A stretch of DNA of 64,000 nt from Yoonia tamlensis. GTDB lineage: Bacteria > Pseudomonadota > Alphaproteobacteria > Rhodobacterales > Rhodobacteraceae. The notes beneath the pieces were generated by a model. That model made no database searches. It was not told where the DNA came from and saw only the letters and a list, made by a program, of their open reading frames with translations. Position numbers and translations under genes: made by a program. The stretch is taken from positions 1,142,097-1,206,096 of the forward strand of contig NZ_FOYP01000001.1 in the NCBI RefSeq assembly GCF_900115105.1, read 5' to 3'. Below, piece by piece: positions 46,563 through 55,062 of this stretch; positions within the stretch are counted from its first letter, which is position 1, and each line of letters starts with the position of its first letter.

Positions 46563-47420
46563 ATGTTTGGTTTTATGCGCAGCAGGTTTGCTGCATTGTC
46601 ATGTGTGTTTTGTCTTGCGACCCCGATCGCGGCCCAAACGGCGGCGGATGGATGGTTGTCGGTCGGGCAAATCGCATCGGATGATCTGGCAACGGGCTAT
46701 GTTTTTGGCGATTTTACCTTGTCGGCCAGCGGTGGCCATTGGGGCGCAGAAATCGGCATGTTTGGGGTCGTCGGGCGATTGCATGAAACCTATGCCGCGG
46801 TCAGTTGGCAAGACGGGCAACACAAGCTGGAATTGGGGTTTCCACGCCCCGCCTATGACCGTTTTGCGGTATCTGGGTTAACGCGGGTGATGCCAAGGCG
46901 CGCGCTTGAATCCATTGCAACGACCCGCAGCCGCGCGACGGCCGGTGTTTTCACCGAATCTGAATTCTTGCCCTACGGGCTTGCCTACCGGCGCGCGGAT
47001 CTGGTGGTATCGCTGCACGGTGTTCCGGATACGGATATTGTCGTGGCTGGTTTGGGCGGGCGCAAAACCTATGCGCATTGGCAACTTGATTACGCGCTAG
47101 AGGCCGTTTCCCAAAACAACGCCATCGACTGGAACGCCAAAGCGCAGGCGGCGGTCGCAGCAGGTCGCTGGGATATGGGCGTAGGGATCTATGCAAATGA
47201 CGCCAATGCCGCCGCCTTGACTGCCGAAATTTTTGCCGCTGTTACGCTTGCGGATCACCTGTCGGTGACCGCGCTTTTGCGTCAGTCGGATAGCGACGAC
47301 CCGCTTGCTGGGGCAAAATTAACCTATGCGCATGACAGCGGGCTTTTGGCAGAGGCGGCAATCGCGGGTGATCGTAGCAATGGCACAAGCGTCGCCGTTT
47401 CGCTGGGTTACCAGTTCTAA
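46563..47420 (+). CDS. Predicted outer-membrane protein with signal peptide
   Basis: 285 residues from ATG 46563; ATG 46575 is an alternative. The open frame upstream to 46284 crosses the tmRNA gene and is not coding. A signal peptide (MRSRFAALSCVFCLATPIAA) is followed by alternating strand-like text (GWLSVGQIASDDLATGYVFGDFTL, ALLRQSDSDDPLAGAKLTYAHD) ending in SLGYQF with terminal Phe. This suggests a beta-barrel of about ten to twelve strands. No family recognised. Convergent with hemN, four bases apart. Confidence 0.7.
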   Translation: MFGFMRSRFAALSCVFCLATPIAAQTAADGWLSVGQIASDDLATGYVFGDFTLSASGGHWGAEIGMFGVVGRLHETYAAVSWQDGQHKLELGFPRPAYDRFAVSGLTRVMPRRALESIATTRSRATAGVFTESEFLPYGLAYRRADLVVSLHGVPDTDIVVAGLGGRKTYAHWQLDYALEAVSQNNAIDWNAKAQAAVAAGRWDMGVGIYANDANAAALTAEIFAAVTLADHLSVTALLRQSDSDDPLAGAKLTYAHDSGLLAEAAIAGDRSNGTSVAVSLGYQF

Positions 47421-47424
47421 CGCC

Positions 47425-48774
47425 TTATGATGCTTGCGAATATTGCGCCGCAATATCGGTAAACCCGTCATAGCGTTGCGCGATGATCCGTGTCAGGGGG
47501 CGGCCTTCGGGGGTGATCCGCAAATGTTGACCCTCTTGCACGACATGTCCTGCGAAGTCTTGCAATATCGCGGCATGCACGGGCGCCAAAGCATCCGCAC
47601 CGGCGCGCGCGTTCAGCAGGTCCAGATCAATCGCAAAATTGCACATCAGCATGTTGATCGCGGCGGCGCGTGTCTGGTCTTCGGATGTCAGCGCATAGCC
47701 ACGGTGCCCGGCAAGAATGCCGGATTCGATGCGTTGCGTATAGGCGGCCGTGGCAGCGGCATTTTGCACATAGCCTTGGGCAAATTGCGAAATAGATGAC
47801 GCGCCGATGCCGATCAATGTCGGGCAGCTATCATCGGTATAGCCTTGAAAATTGCGCCGCAAATGGCCGGTATGATGGGCGCGGGTCAGGCTGTCTTCCG
47901 GTTTGCCAAAGTGGTCAATTCCGATGGCCGTATAACCGGCGGCGGTAAAGGCGCGCGCGGCTTGCTGCGCAAGGTGATAACGGTCTTCTTCAGCGGGCAG
48001 GGCTGATTCTGGGATCAGCTTTTGCCGCTTGGCGAAATTGGGCACATGCGCATAGCCGAACAGCGCGATGCGGTCGGGTTCAAGCGCACGGACTTTGGCG
48101 ATTGTATCGGCAAGTTTATCGGCGGTCTGGAACGGCAGCCCGTAAACCAGATCGGCGTTCAGCGATGTAATGCCCGCCGCGCGCAAGGCGTCAACACAGG
48201 TTCGGGTGGCCGCATAGCTTTGTTCGCGCCCGATTGCGGCTTGCACGTCGGGTGCAAAATCCTGAATGCCGATGCTGGCGCGGGTCATGCCCATATCGGC
48301 AAGCGCAGTGATCTTGTCGGCATCAACCAGCGTCGGGTCGATTTCAACCGAGAAACGCAGATCATCGGTTGGTGGGAAGACATCAAAGATCGCAGCGGCC
48401 AGCGTGCGGATCATATCGGGGGGCAAGATGGTTGGCGTGCCGCCGCCCCAATGCAATTCACCCATGCGGATGCCCGCGGGCAGGCTGTCACGCAGCAGTT
48501 CCAGTTCGGCCCTCAGATATGTCAGATAGGTTTCAACAGGCGCCAGCGTTGTTGTCCCTTGGGTCCGGCAGGCGCAAAACCAGCACAGCCGTTCACAAAA
48601 CGGGATATGCACATAGACCGAAACAGGCGTGGCAGGGTCCAGTTTACCCAGACAATCGCGTTGAAATGTAGCATCGACCTGCGCGCGAAACGCGGTGGCA
48701 GGCGGGTAGCTGGTGTATCGGGGCACGCGGGCGTCAAACAGCCCGCGTTCGCGCAGGCGTGCAATGTTTTCCAT
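47425..48774 (-). CDS. hemN: Oxygen-independent coproporphyrinogen III oxidase
   Basis: 449 residues. Radical SAM enzyme that makes protoporphyrinogen IX without oxygen. The 4Fe-4S ligands are C60, C64 and C67 (IPFCERLCWFCACR); the early VPRYTSYPPATAF and the GGGTPT motif are typical of true HemN rather than HemW. A candidate FNR site lies 35 bases upstream, which would suit expression at low oxygen. Convergent with the outer-membrane protein gene. Confidence 0.95.
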   Translation of the reverse strand: MENIARLRERGLFDARVPRYTSYPPATAFRAQVDATFQRDCLGKLDPATPVSVYVHIPFCERLCWFCACRTQGTTTLAPVETYLTYLRAELELLRDSLPAGIRMGELHWGGGTPTILPPDMIRTLAAAIFDVFPPTDDLRFSVEIDPTLVDADKITALADMGMTRASIGIQDFAPDVQAAIGREQSYAATRTCVDALRAAGITSLNADLVYGLPFQTADKLADTIAKVRALEPDRIALFGYAHVPNFAKRQKLIPESALPAEEDRYHLAQQAARAFTAAGYTAIGIDHFGKPEDSLTRAHHTGHLRRNFQGYTDDSCPTLIGIGASSISQFAQGYVQNAAATAAYTQRIESGILAGHRGYALTSEDQTRAAAINMLMCNFAIDLDLLNARAGADALAPVHAAILQDFAGHVVQEGQHLRITPEGRPLTRIIAQRYDGFTDIAAQYSQAS

Positions 48775-48808
48775 AGTGATGGAATGCCAGACCTGCGCGA
48801 AGTTTTAT

Positions 48809-48822
48809 TTGCGCCAGATCAA
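48809..48822 (-). promoter_or_regulatory. Candidate FNR/FnrL box upstream of hemN
   Basis: TTGCG-CCAG-ATCAA against the FNR consensus TTGAT-N4-ATCAA: 8 of 10 defined bases match, with exact spacing. It is 35 bases from the hemN ATG and 16 bases before the SCO stop. In Rhodobacter, FnrL controls coproporphyrinogen oxidase genes. Confidence 0.45.
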
Positions 48823-48837
48823 ACAGCGCAGATGTTT

Positions 48838-49440
48838 TTAGCCAATCCTGTCGATAAAACAGGCCGTGGTCTGTGCAATCTGTTCGGGCGTATGTTCGCG
48901 TTTGAAAAACGTGGCAAAGCCGGTTTCTGGGAACATCAAATAGGTCTGGGTGGAATGATCCACCAGATAATATTCCGGGTCGCCTTCTTGCTTGCGGTAA
49001 TAGGTCCGGTAGGCCTTGGACGCCGCATCAACCTGTGCGGCGGTGCCTGTCAGCCCGATCATATCTTCGTGGAAATTATCGGTGTAATCACCCACGATCT
49101 GCGCCGTGTCGCGTTCGGGATCAATGCTGATAAAAATGGTGCCAATATCGTGCCCTTGATCGGCAAGCAGATAGGCCGCCGCCGCATTGCGCGCGCTATC
49201 AAGCGGGCAAACATCAGGGCAGAATGTATAACCGAAATAGACCAATGTGGGTTTGGTGATCACATCCGTATCGGTCACCGTCGCGCCGGTTTCAGAGACC
49301 AGTTCAAACGGCCCCCCGATTGCAGCACCGGCCACGGCCGTATCGCCGCAAGGCACCGCGGACCGGCTGGTGTTCCAAGTATAAAATCCAAGCCCCGCCG
49401 CAATGGCGAGCGTGGTCGTGCCAATGATGACAGCTTTCAT
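48838..49440 (-). CDS. SCO1/SenC-family copper chaperone
   Basis: 200 residues. One N-terminal membrane helix anchors a periplasmic thioredoxin-like domain. Copper ligands C74 and C78 (CPDVC) and H162 (VDHSTQTYL) are present. SCO proteins bring copper to CuA or CuB of haem-copper oxidases. It lies in a run with PCuAC and a DUF2946-like gene, which together form a copper delivery cluster. Confidence 0.93.
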   Translation of the reverse strand: MKAVIIGTTTLAIAAGLGFYTWNTSRSAVPCGDTAVAGAAIGGPFELVSETGATVTDTDVITKPTLVYFGYTFCPDVCPLDSARNAAAAYLLADQGHDIGTIFISIDPERDTAQIVGDYTDNFHEDMIGLTGTAAQVDAASKAYRTYYRKQEGDPEYYLVDHSTQTYLMFPETGFATFFKREHTPEQIAQTTACFIDRIG

Positions 49441-49495
49441 TGCTTTCTCCTTTAGAAATGGACGCGCCTTGCAGTGCGCAAAGCGCGCTTGGGGT

Positions 49496-50011
49496 CTAGT
49501 GGTTCATGTCGCTATGATTGGCGTCATCATGGTCCATCGCGTCGTGGTCCATGCTGTCGTGATCCATACCACCGTGGGCGGCGTCGCGGGCGATGACTTT
49601 GAACATGATGTCGATTTCGCCGGCCTGTTCAAACACCAATGTTGCGGGGATCATATCGCCCAGCGTGAAGGGGGTGCCTTGCAGCCCCATGAACATCACA
49701 TGATAGCCGCCAGGTTCAAGTACAACCATTTCACCAGCGGGCACGGGGATGCCTGCAACATGCATCATCTTTGCGACCCCGTCAGTGAATTCGGTGGTGT
49801 GGATTTCAACGCGCGGATAATCGGCGCGCACGTCGACCAGCACGTCATCGCTGTCGCCCGTATTGTGGATATGCAGAAAACCACCCCCCGCCATCGCCGT
49901 GGGCGCGGTTTCAAAGGCGGTGGCATGCATCACGTTGATTTCGGATTCGGCCCATGCACCAGTGGCGGCGAATGTCAGCGCGGCGGTTGTCAGAAGTGTC
50001 GTCAGTTTCAT
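49496..50011 (-). CDS. Periplasmic copper chaperone PCu(A)C
   Basis: 171 residues from the ATG at 50011; the frame upstream to 50248 is not coding. A signal peptide (MKLTTLLTTAALTFAATGAWA) precedes the mature domain. The copper motif H-x10-M-x21-H-x-M is exact: H71, M82, H104, M106. A His/Met-rich tail (repeats of MDHD, ending SDMNH) may bind a second copper. PCuAC hands copper to SCO and to oxidase CuA. Downstream of the DUF2946-like gene and upstream of the SCO gene. Confidence 0.95.
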   Translation of the reverse strand: MKLTTLLTTAALTFAATGAWAESEINVMHATAFETAPTAMAGGGFLHIHNTGDSDDVLVDVRADYPRVEIHTTEFTDGVAKMMHVAGIPVPAGEMVVLEPGGYHVMFMGLQGTPFTLGDMIPATLVFEQAGEIDIMFKVIARDAAHGGMDHDSMDHDAMDHDDANHSDMNH

Positions 50012-50082
50012 TTTCTTGTCTTTCAATAGATGCCTTTGGTTTGACCGCAGGCATAGTCGCAAAACGGGTGGATGTATTTGCG

Positions 50083-50427
50083 CTAGGACAAAGGCGGCGC
50101 ACGTGCCGCATTTGCCTGATCGATATTTGAAAGACGCGCCAGCCCCTGTGGTGCACGCGGCACATGGCCGGTCGCGACCACAAGCGGGAAAGCGGATTGC
50201 GCAAAGGCCCCGAATGCGCAGGATTTTGCGATAATACAGGCCTGGCACACGGCCGCTGTTTCATCGCGCGGATCGCCCGATTGCCCGCATAAATCGGACC
50301 AAGAGCCACCCGCAAGCACATATGCTGCAGCTTGGGCATCTTGCGCAGGTGCAAGCGGTTTATGCCCGAAGCCTACAAGGCAAAGGGCAAATGCAACGGT
50401 CAAACTGAGGAGCGCGCGCAATATCAT
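50083..50427 (-). CDS. DUF2946-like secreted protein of the copper cluster
   Basis: 114 residues. An N-terminal hydrophobic segment (ILRALLSLTVAFALCLVG) acts as signal or anchor. The body holds SDLCGQSG and CQACIIAKSCAF, so four cysteines that could bind metal, and it ends in ARAPPLS, like the RAPP end of DUF2946 proteins often found in copper operons. Precise function unknown. It is the first gene of the run, 71 bases before PCuAC. Confidence 0.65.
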   Translation of the reverse strand: MILRALLSLTVAFALCLVGFGHKPLAPAQDAQAAAYVLAGGSWSDLCGQSGDPRDETAAVCQACIIAKSCAFGAFAQSAFPLVVATGHVPRAPQGLARLSNIDQANAARAPPLS

Positions 50428-50482
50428 GGGGCAAGTCTTACGCCGGTTGGTTTTGGATTACAAAGGCAAAACCGTCGCAGGC

Positions 50483-50498
50483 GTGGATCAAGATCCAC
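50483..50498. repeat. Short palindromic hairpin, possible dispersed repeat
   Basis: GTGGATC-AA-GATCCAC, a perfect seven-base-pair stem, flanked by CCTACAAAAC. It sits between the DUF2946-like and solute-binding protein genes. The form resembles short intergenic palindromes found in many copies in roseobacters; copy number cannot be judged from one window. Confidence 0.35.
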
Positions 50499-50510
50499 CC
50501 TACAAAACAC

Positions 50511-50538
50511 ATCGGGCGGCCCGTTTGGACCGCCCGAT
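50511..50538 (-). terminator. Terminator after the solute-binding protein gene
   Basis: ATCGGGCGG (50511-50519) pairs with CCGCCCGAT (50530-50538), ten-base loop, followed on the minus strand by GTGTTTTG. It lies 21 bases after the stop at 50560. Confidence 0.75.
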
Positions 50539-50559
50539 TTAGTGTTTATTTGCAGAGGT

Positions 50560-51603
50560 TTAGAACCCTGCTTTGATCAGTTCGAATGTTTCGGCCTGAC
50601 GTTCGCGCATGGCGTTGCTCATGGGCAGTTGCGCCAGAACCGGCACGTTGATCGCACCCAGACCGGAAGCGACAAGATCTTCTTCGCTGACTTGCGCCAT
50701 CAGCGCCACTGCGTTGGCTGATCCGTAGCCTGCGTCAAGCAAAGGCACCACGGAATCTGCTGCCAGCATCGCGTTCAGGTAGTCATAGGCCTTGTCTTCG
50801 ACGCCAGGACCGCTGGCAAGGTTCACATAGCCGCAAAGCCACAGTGAAGATCCTTCGGTTGTTTCACGCTGGAAGCCGATCGGGCGTTCTTCTTCGACCA
50901 TTGTCGGGAAGGTTTCGTTCCACGCCCAAGACACAAGGATTTCGCCGGAAGCCAGCAATTGTGCAAGCTCTGCGGGGTCGGTCCAATAGGTACGCAGGTT
51001 CGGATGCACTTCGCGCAGCCAGTTGGATGCCGCTTCGAACTGTGCGTCGGTTGCGTTGGTCCAATTGTCGACACCGGTTGCCAGATAGGCCAGCGCATAG
51101 GCGTCATCCACGTTATCGGGCAGGGTCAGACGGCCTGCATAGGCAGGGTTGGTGAACACCTGCAGGCTGGCCACATCTTCTGCGGGGACCTGCTCTGGAT
51201 TATAGGCGATCGCGGTCGAGCCAAAATCGGTCGGAATAAAGTAGACAGCATCATTGGCGGCAATATCTGTGCCGGTCAGGTTGCTATCCAGATCGGCATA
51301 GGCCGTGATCTTGCTGGTGTCCCATGCTTCGATAATGCCGCTTTCGGACCATTTGCTGACAGAACCGGCACAGATATGCGCGACATCGGCAGCAAAGCCT
51401 GCACGGATTTTCTGGAACGCCTCGTCTTCGTCGCCAAAGAAGGCAAACGCGGGGCTGTCGCCGTGTTGCGCGACATATGCGCCATGAAACGCAGGGTCTT
51501 CAAAGCCGGAATAATCAAAAACAAGTAGGTCCGTATCTTGGGCCATAGCTGCCGAGGCAAGTGCTGCGAGCGATACTGCGCCCAATAGTGTTGCGGATTT
51601 CAT
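50560..51603 (-). CDS. Extracellular solute-binding protein (PotD/PotF-like), orphan
   Basis: 347 residues from the ATG at 51603; GGGAG is seven bases upstream, while ATG 51609 would be too close. A signal peptide (MKSATLLGAVSLAALASAAMA) is followed by a two-lobe type II binding fold (LLVFDYSGFEDPAFHGAYV, DAVYFIPTDFGSTAIAYNPEQV, LVSWAWNETFPTMV). Closest by pattern to spermidine/putrescine-type binding proteins. No ABC permease or ATPase gene is adjacent, so the partner lies elsewhere. Own terminator, so probably monocistronic. Confidence 0.88.
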   Translation of the reverse strand: MKSATLLGAVSLAALASAAMAQDTDLLVFDYSGFEDPAFHGAYVAQHGDSPAFAFFGDEDEAFQKIRAGFAADVAHICAGSVSKWSESGIIEAWDTSKITAYADLDSNLTGTDIAANDAVYFIPTDFGSTAIAYNPEQVPAEDVASLQVFTNPAYAGRLTLPDNVDDAYALAYLATGVDNWTNATDAQFEAASNWLREVHPNLRTYWTDPAELAQLLASGEILVSWAWNETFPTMVEEERPIGFQRETTEGSSLWLCGYVNLASGPGVEDKAYDYLNAMLAADSVVPLLDAGYGSANAVALMAQVSEEDLVASGLGAINVPVLAQLPMSNAMRERQAETFELIKAGF

Positions 51604-51795
51604 ATGCATACTCCCGATGAAAATCTGACGCCTAGATTAGAACCACGTGCAAGGTGCGGCAAGCGCGATTTGCGGCACAGGCAATCGTTGCTTCGCGTGC
51701 TGCAATATCAGCCGGAAAATTCGCTCAAGGGCTGGAAAACTGTGCTAAATTACGACTAGTTTGCATGGGCAACGTTCTTGGAAAGGACCAACGCC

Positions 51796-52293
51796 ATGAT
51801 TTCCCCCGCATATTGTCGCACGATGGCCGCCTATAACCAGTGGCAGAACGCAGGGTTGCGTCGAATCGTTGGCACAATGACCCCCGCCGAGCTGACCCGC
51901 GACCATGGTGCGTTCTTCGGGTCGATCATGGGCACGCTTAACCACCTGCTTTGGGGGGATACGCTTTGGATCAGCCGGTTTGACGGCGGAACGGGCACGG
52001 ATATGACAATCCCGCAAAGCCCGCAATTTACAGACGGCGCGCAGGCATGGGACAGTGCGCGCGCGCAGGTCGACGACCGGATTTCAGCATGGGCGCAGAC
52101 AGTACAAGAGGCTGATCTTAAAGGTGATTTGCATTGGTATTCGGGTTCCATGCAGCGCGATTTTGCAAAACCTGTGGCCATTTGTGTCATGCAATTGTTC
52201 AACCACCAGACCCACCACAGGGGCCAAATTCACGCAATGTTGACGGCGGCCGGAAAAACACCTGATGATACGGACCTTCCCTTTATGCCGTAA
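51796..52293 (+). CDS. DinB-family four-helix metal-binding protein
   Basis: 165 residues from the ATG at 51796, with AAAGGA upstream. MAAYNQWQNAGL begins helix 1. Metal ligands fit the His in GTLNHLLWGD and the two His in NHQTHHRGQIH. DinB/YfiT proteins are often thiol-dependent enzymes (bacillithiol or mycothiol S-transferases); this Gram-negative member has no known substrate. Despite the name no LexA box is present upstream. Not the DNA polymerase DinB. Confidence 0.88.
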   Translation: MISPAYCRTMAAYNQWQNAGLRRIVGTMTPAELTRDHGAFFGSIMGTLNHLLWGDTLWISRFDGGTGTDMTIPQSPQFTDGAQAWDSARAQVDDRISAWAQTVQEADLKGDLHWYSGSMQRDFAKPVAICVMQLFNHQTHHRGQIHAMLTAAGKTPDDTDLPFMP

Positions 52294-52334
52294 AACTGTT
52301 CCTTTCGGGGGGACATACAAATGGGGAGGCACCA

Positions 52335-53318
52335 ATGTTTAATGCTTTGATGGTTGATAAAGACGCCGAAGGGAAAACTTCGGCCAAGCTGCAACAGATT
52401 GATATCGCACAGCTTCCGGCTGGTGATGTTGTGGTCGATATCGCCTATTCGACAGTGAATTACAAAGACGGGCTGTGTCTGGGGCCGGGCGGTGGATTGG
52501 TGCGCAATTACCCGCATATTCCGGGCATTGATTTTGCAGGCACGGTCGCAAGCTCTGATGATCCGCGCTATGCGCCCGGTGATCAGGTGGTGCTGACAGG
52601 CTGGCGCGTCGGCGAGGCGCATTGGGGCGGCTATGCCCAAAAAGCGCGGGTCAAAGCCGATTGGCTCGTGCCGTTGCCCGCTGGCATTGATGCGCGTCAG
52701 GCGATGGCCGTCGGCACCGCAGGGTTTACCGCAATGCTTGCGATTATGGCGCTTGAAGATCACGGGATCAAAGGCGGTCCTGTCTTGGTCACTGGGGCCG
52801 CGGGCGGGGTCGGGTCGATTGCCACGGCCATTTTGGCCAATCTTGGCCATGCGGTTGCGGCTGTCACAGGGCGGCCGGAAACCGCGGATTATCTGAAATC
52901 ATTGGGTGCCACGCAGATTGTTGCGCGCGCAGAGATCAATGAAACGACCAAACGCCCGCTCGAGGCTGAAATCTGGGGCGGCTGTATTGACGCGGTCGGC
53001 AGCGCGATGCTGGCGCGGGTGCTGGGGCAGGTGAAATACGGCGGCTCAGTTGCGGCTGTGGGTCTTGCGGGGGGCGCGGATTTGCCCGCATCAGTGATCC
53101 CGTTCTTGCTGCGCGGCGTAAACCTTTTGGGGATTGATAGCGTCATGCAGCCCTATGAAAACCGCCTGCGCGCATGGGAGCGGATCGCCAAAGACCTGCC
53201 GATGGACAAACTCGAGGCGATGATCGTGCCCGCGACATTGTCCGACTTGCCGCAATTGGGACGCGATATTCTCAAGGGGCAGGTGCAGGGCCGCGTTGTG
53301 GTTGACGTGAACGGTTAG
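52335..53318 (+). CDS. acuI: Acrylyl-CoA reductase (NADPH) AcuI
   Basis: 327 residues. Medium-chain dehydrogenase/reductase of the YhdH/AcuI group: GroES-like N-terminal half (STVNYKDGLCLGPGGGLVRNYPHIPGIDFAGTV), NADPH-binding GAAGGVGSIATAILANLG. It reduces toxic acrylyl-CoA to propionyl-CoA. In roseobacters this clears acrylate formed from dimethylsulfoniopropionate. No DMSP lyase or dmdA gene is in the window. Starts 41 bases after the DinB-family gene and may be co-transcribed with it. Confidence 0.93.
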   Translation: MFNALMVDKDAEGKTSAKLQQIDIAQLPAGDVVVDIAYSTVNYKDGLCLGPGGGLVRNYPHIPGIDFAGTVASSDDPRYAPGDQVVLTGWRVGEAHWGGYAQKARVKADWLVPLPAGIDARQAMAVGTAGFTAMLAIMALEDHGIKGGPVLVTGAAGGVGSIATAILANLGHAVAAVTGRPETADYLKSLGATQIVARAEINETTKRPLEAEIWGGCIDAVGSAMLARVLGQVKYGGSVAAVGLAGGADLPASVIPFLLRGVNLLGIDSVMQPYENRLRAWERIAKDLPMDKLEAMIVPATLSDLPQLGRDILKGQVQGRVVVDVNG

Positions 53319-53360
53319 GCGCGAGGTTAGGGTGTCGTGACGCGGACGGGCGGTACAAAC

Positions 53361-54779
53361 ATGGATAATCGGCCAATTATTATGTGGTTCAGGCGCGATC
53401 TGCGCCTGGCCGACCATGTGGCGCTCACGGCGGCGGTGGCGACGGGGCGGCCGATTGTTCCAGTCTTTATCCGCGACGCGCAATGTGACAGCCTTGGGGC
53501 TGCCCCGCGGTTGCGTATGGGGCTGGCGATCGGAGAATTCAAGCGCGCGTTACGTGGTATCAACAGCGATCTGGTCTTGCGCAGCGGCGACCCGCTCGCG
53601 GTATTGCGCGACCTCATTGCACAAACGGGTGCGACTTCGGTTTACTGGTCGCGGCTCTATGATCCGGCGCAAAAATCCCGCGATACAGCCGTCAAATCGG
53701 GGCTGCGTGCGGCAGGCATTGATGCACAGAGCTTTGCAGGGCATTTGCTGTTTGAACCATGGACCGTTGCCACAAAAACCGGCGGGTTTTACAAAGTTTT
53801 CACGCCAATGTGGAAATCGGTGCGCGACCGCGATGTCGGTGCCGCATTGCCTGCACCCGCGACACTGCGCGCGCCCGATGTCTGGCCCCGATCCGAAGAC
53901 TTGCAAAGCTGGAACATGGGCGCGGCTGTGCGGCGCGGTGCCCGAACACTGGCATCCTATTGTGTTGTCGGCGAAAAGGCCGCTCAGACGCGTTTGGAGA
54001 CATTTATAGCAGAAAAGCTGGCGCAATATACCGTGCAGCGCGACCAGCCAGGGGTGGCGGGGACATCGGGGCTTTCTGAAAACCTGACCTATGGCGAAAT
54101 CAGCCCGCGCCAGTGCTGGCAGGCAGGCATGCGCGCGCGGCAATCAGGGATAGCCGCAGCCGAAGATTTCATGCGCGAACTTGTGTGGCGTGAATTTGCA
54201 TATCAACTGGCGCATCACAGTCCTCATATCCTGACCCGCAACTGGAAACCTGAATGGGATAATTTCCCGTGGAATACGGATGAGACAGCCGCAGTCACTG
54301 CATGGAAACAAGGGCGCACAGGCATTGCGTTTGTCGATGCCGCAATGCGCGAAATCTATGTGACCGGAGTGATGCATAACCGCGCACGCATGATCGCAGC
54401 ATCCTATCTTACCAAACATCTGATGACCCATTGGAAAATCGGCATGGCATGGTTTGCGGACTGCCTGATTGACTGGGACCCGTGCAGCAATGCGATGGGA
54501 TGGCAGTGGGTGGCAGGGTCGGGACCGGATGCCGCCCCATATTTTCGGATATTTAATCCCGATACGCAGCTTCAGAAATTTGACCCCGCAGGTCACTATG
54601 CCGCGCGCTGGTTATGCGAGGGGCGCCAAGCACCAAGTCGCACTGCGCTATCCTATTTTGACATGGTGCCAAGCCATTGGGGATTATCACCCCAAGACCC
54701 GTACCCCGCTCCGATTGTCACCCTCGCGCAGGGGCGTGCGCGTGCGCTGGCGGCGTATCATGCGCGCGAAGTAGGTTAA
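53361..54779 (+). CDS. phrB: Deoxyribodipyrimidine photo-lyase
   Basis: 472 residues from the ATG at 53361; a GTG at 53337 is in frame. Class I CPD photolyase: the antenna-binding half begins IIMWFRRDLRLADHVALTAAV. The FAD-binding half contains LSENLTYGEISPRQCW, ELVWREFAYQLAHH, YVTGVMHNRARMIAASYLTKHL and WFADCLIDWDPCSNAMGWQWVAGSGPDAAPYFRIFNP. It splits UV pyrimidine dimers with blue light. 42 bases after acuI. Confidence 0.95.
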   Translation: MDNRPIIMWFRRDLRLADHVALTAAVATGRPIVPVFIRDAQCDSLGAAPRLRMGLAIGEFKRALRGINSDLVLRSGDPLAVLRDLIAQTGATSVYWSRLYDPAQKSRDTAVKSGLRAAGIDAQSFAGHLLFEPWTVATKTGGFYKVFTPMWKSVRDRDVGAALPAPATLRAPDVWPRSEDLQSWNMGAAVRRGARTLASYCVVGEKAAQTRLETFIAEKLAQYTVQRDQPGVAGTSGLSENLTYGEISPRQCWQAGMRARQSGIAAAEDFMRELVWREFAYQLAHHSPHILTRNWKPEWDNFPWNTDETAAVTAWKQGRTGIAFVDAAMREIYVTGVMHNRARMIAASYLTKHLMTHWKIGMAWFADCLIDWDPCSNAMGWQWVAGSGPDAAPYFRIFNPDTQLQKFDPAGHYAARWLCEGRQAPSRTALSYFDMVPSHWGLSPQDPYPAPIVTLAQGRARALAAYHAREVG

Positions 54780-55062
54780 TGGGCGGTAAACGCGCAACAG
54801 TTTACTGGTGAGTGACTGGCTCACGCGACATGTAAAGAATGCGGCGTAATTCGTTGAATTTAAATGACTAATCTGAATTTGTTTGTCACTTATGGCAGAC
54901 TTTATTGCGCAATCTGCCGCCGTATTTCCGGTCTATCAGGCGTTCGATGGTGCCGCTTGGCGCTGCGCACTTGCAAGCGCGCGCTTCATCACAGAAAATG
55001 GCTGTGGAATTACGCGCTTTGCGGTCACCCTGCGGCGGCGCGACAGGACAAGGAAAACACTG
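54780..55062. other. Intergenic region before trgA
   Basis: About 280 bases. Inverted repeats GTAAAC/GTTTAC (54786-54804) and GTGAG/CTCAC (54809-54825) lie near the phrB stop and may end that transcript. An open frame runs in phase into trgA from 54883, but its translation has no family similarity and a better start lies at 55063, so it is treated as leader sequence. Confidence 0.4.

Noticed and set aside
48022..49455. A 477-codon plus-strand open frame opposite hemN and the SCO gene
   Set aside because: It lies wholly antisense to two well-supported genes; the composition is a mirror of their codon bias and there is no family-like text.
51775..51787. Possible LexA half-site GTTC upstream of the DinB-family gene
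   Set aside because: The partner half seven bases later is GGAC, not GTTC, so the operator is not met; the DinB family name alone is not evidence of SOS control.
54883..55062. Extra N-terminal 60 codons in frame with trgA
   Set aside because: No family similarity, while ATG 55063 has a good ribosome-binding site and gives the normal TrgA start.
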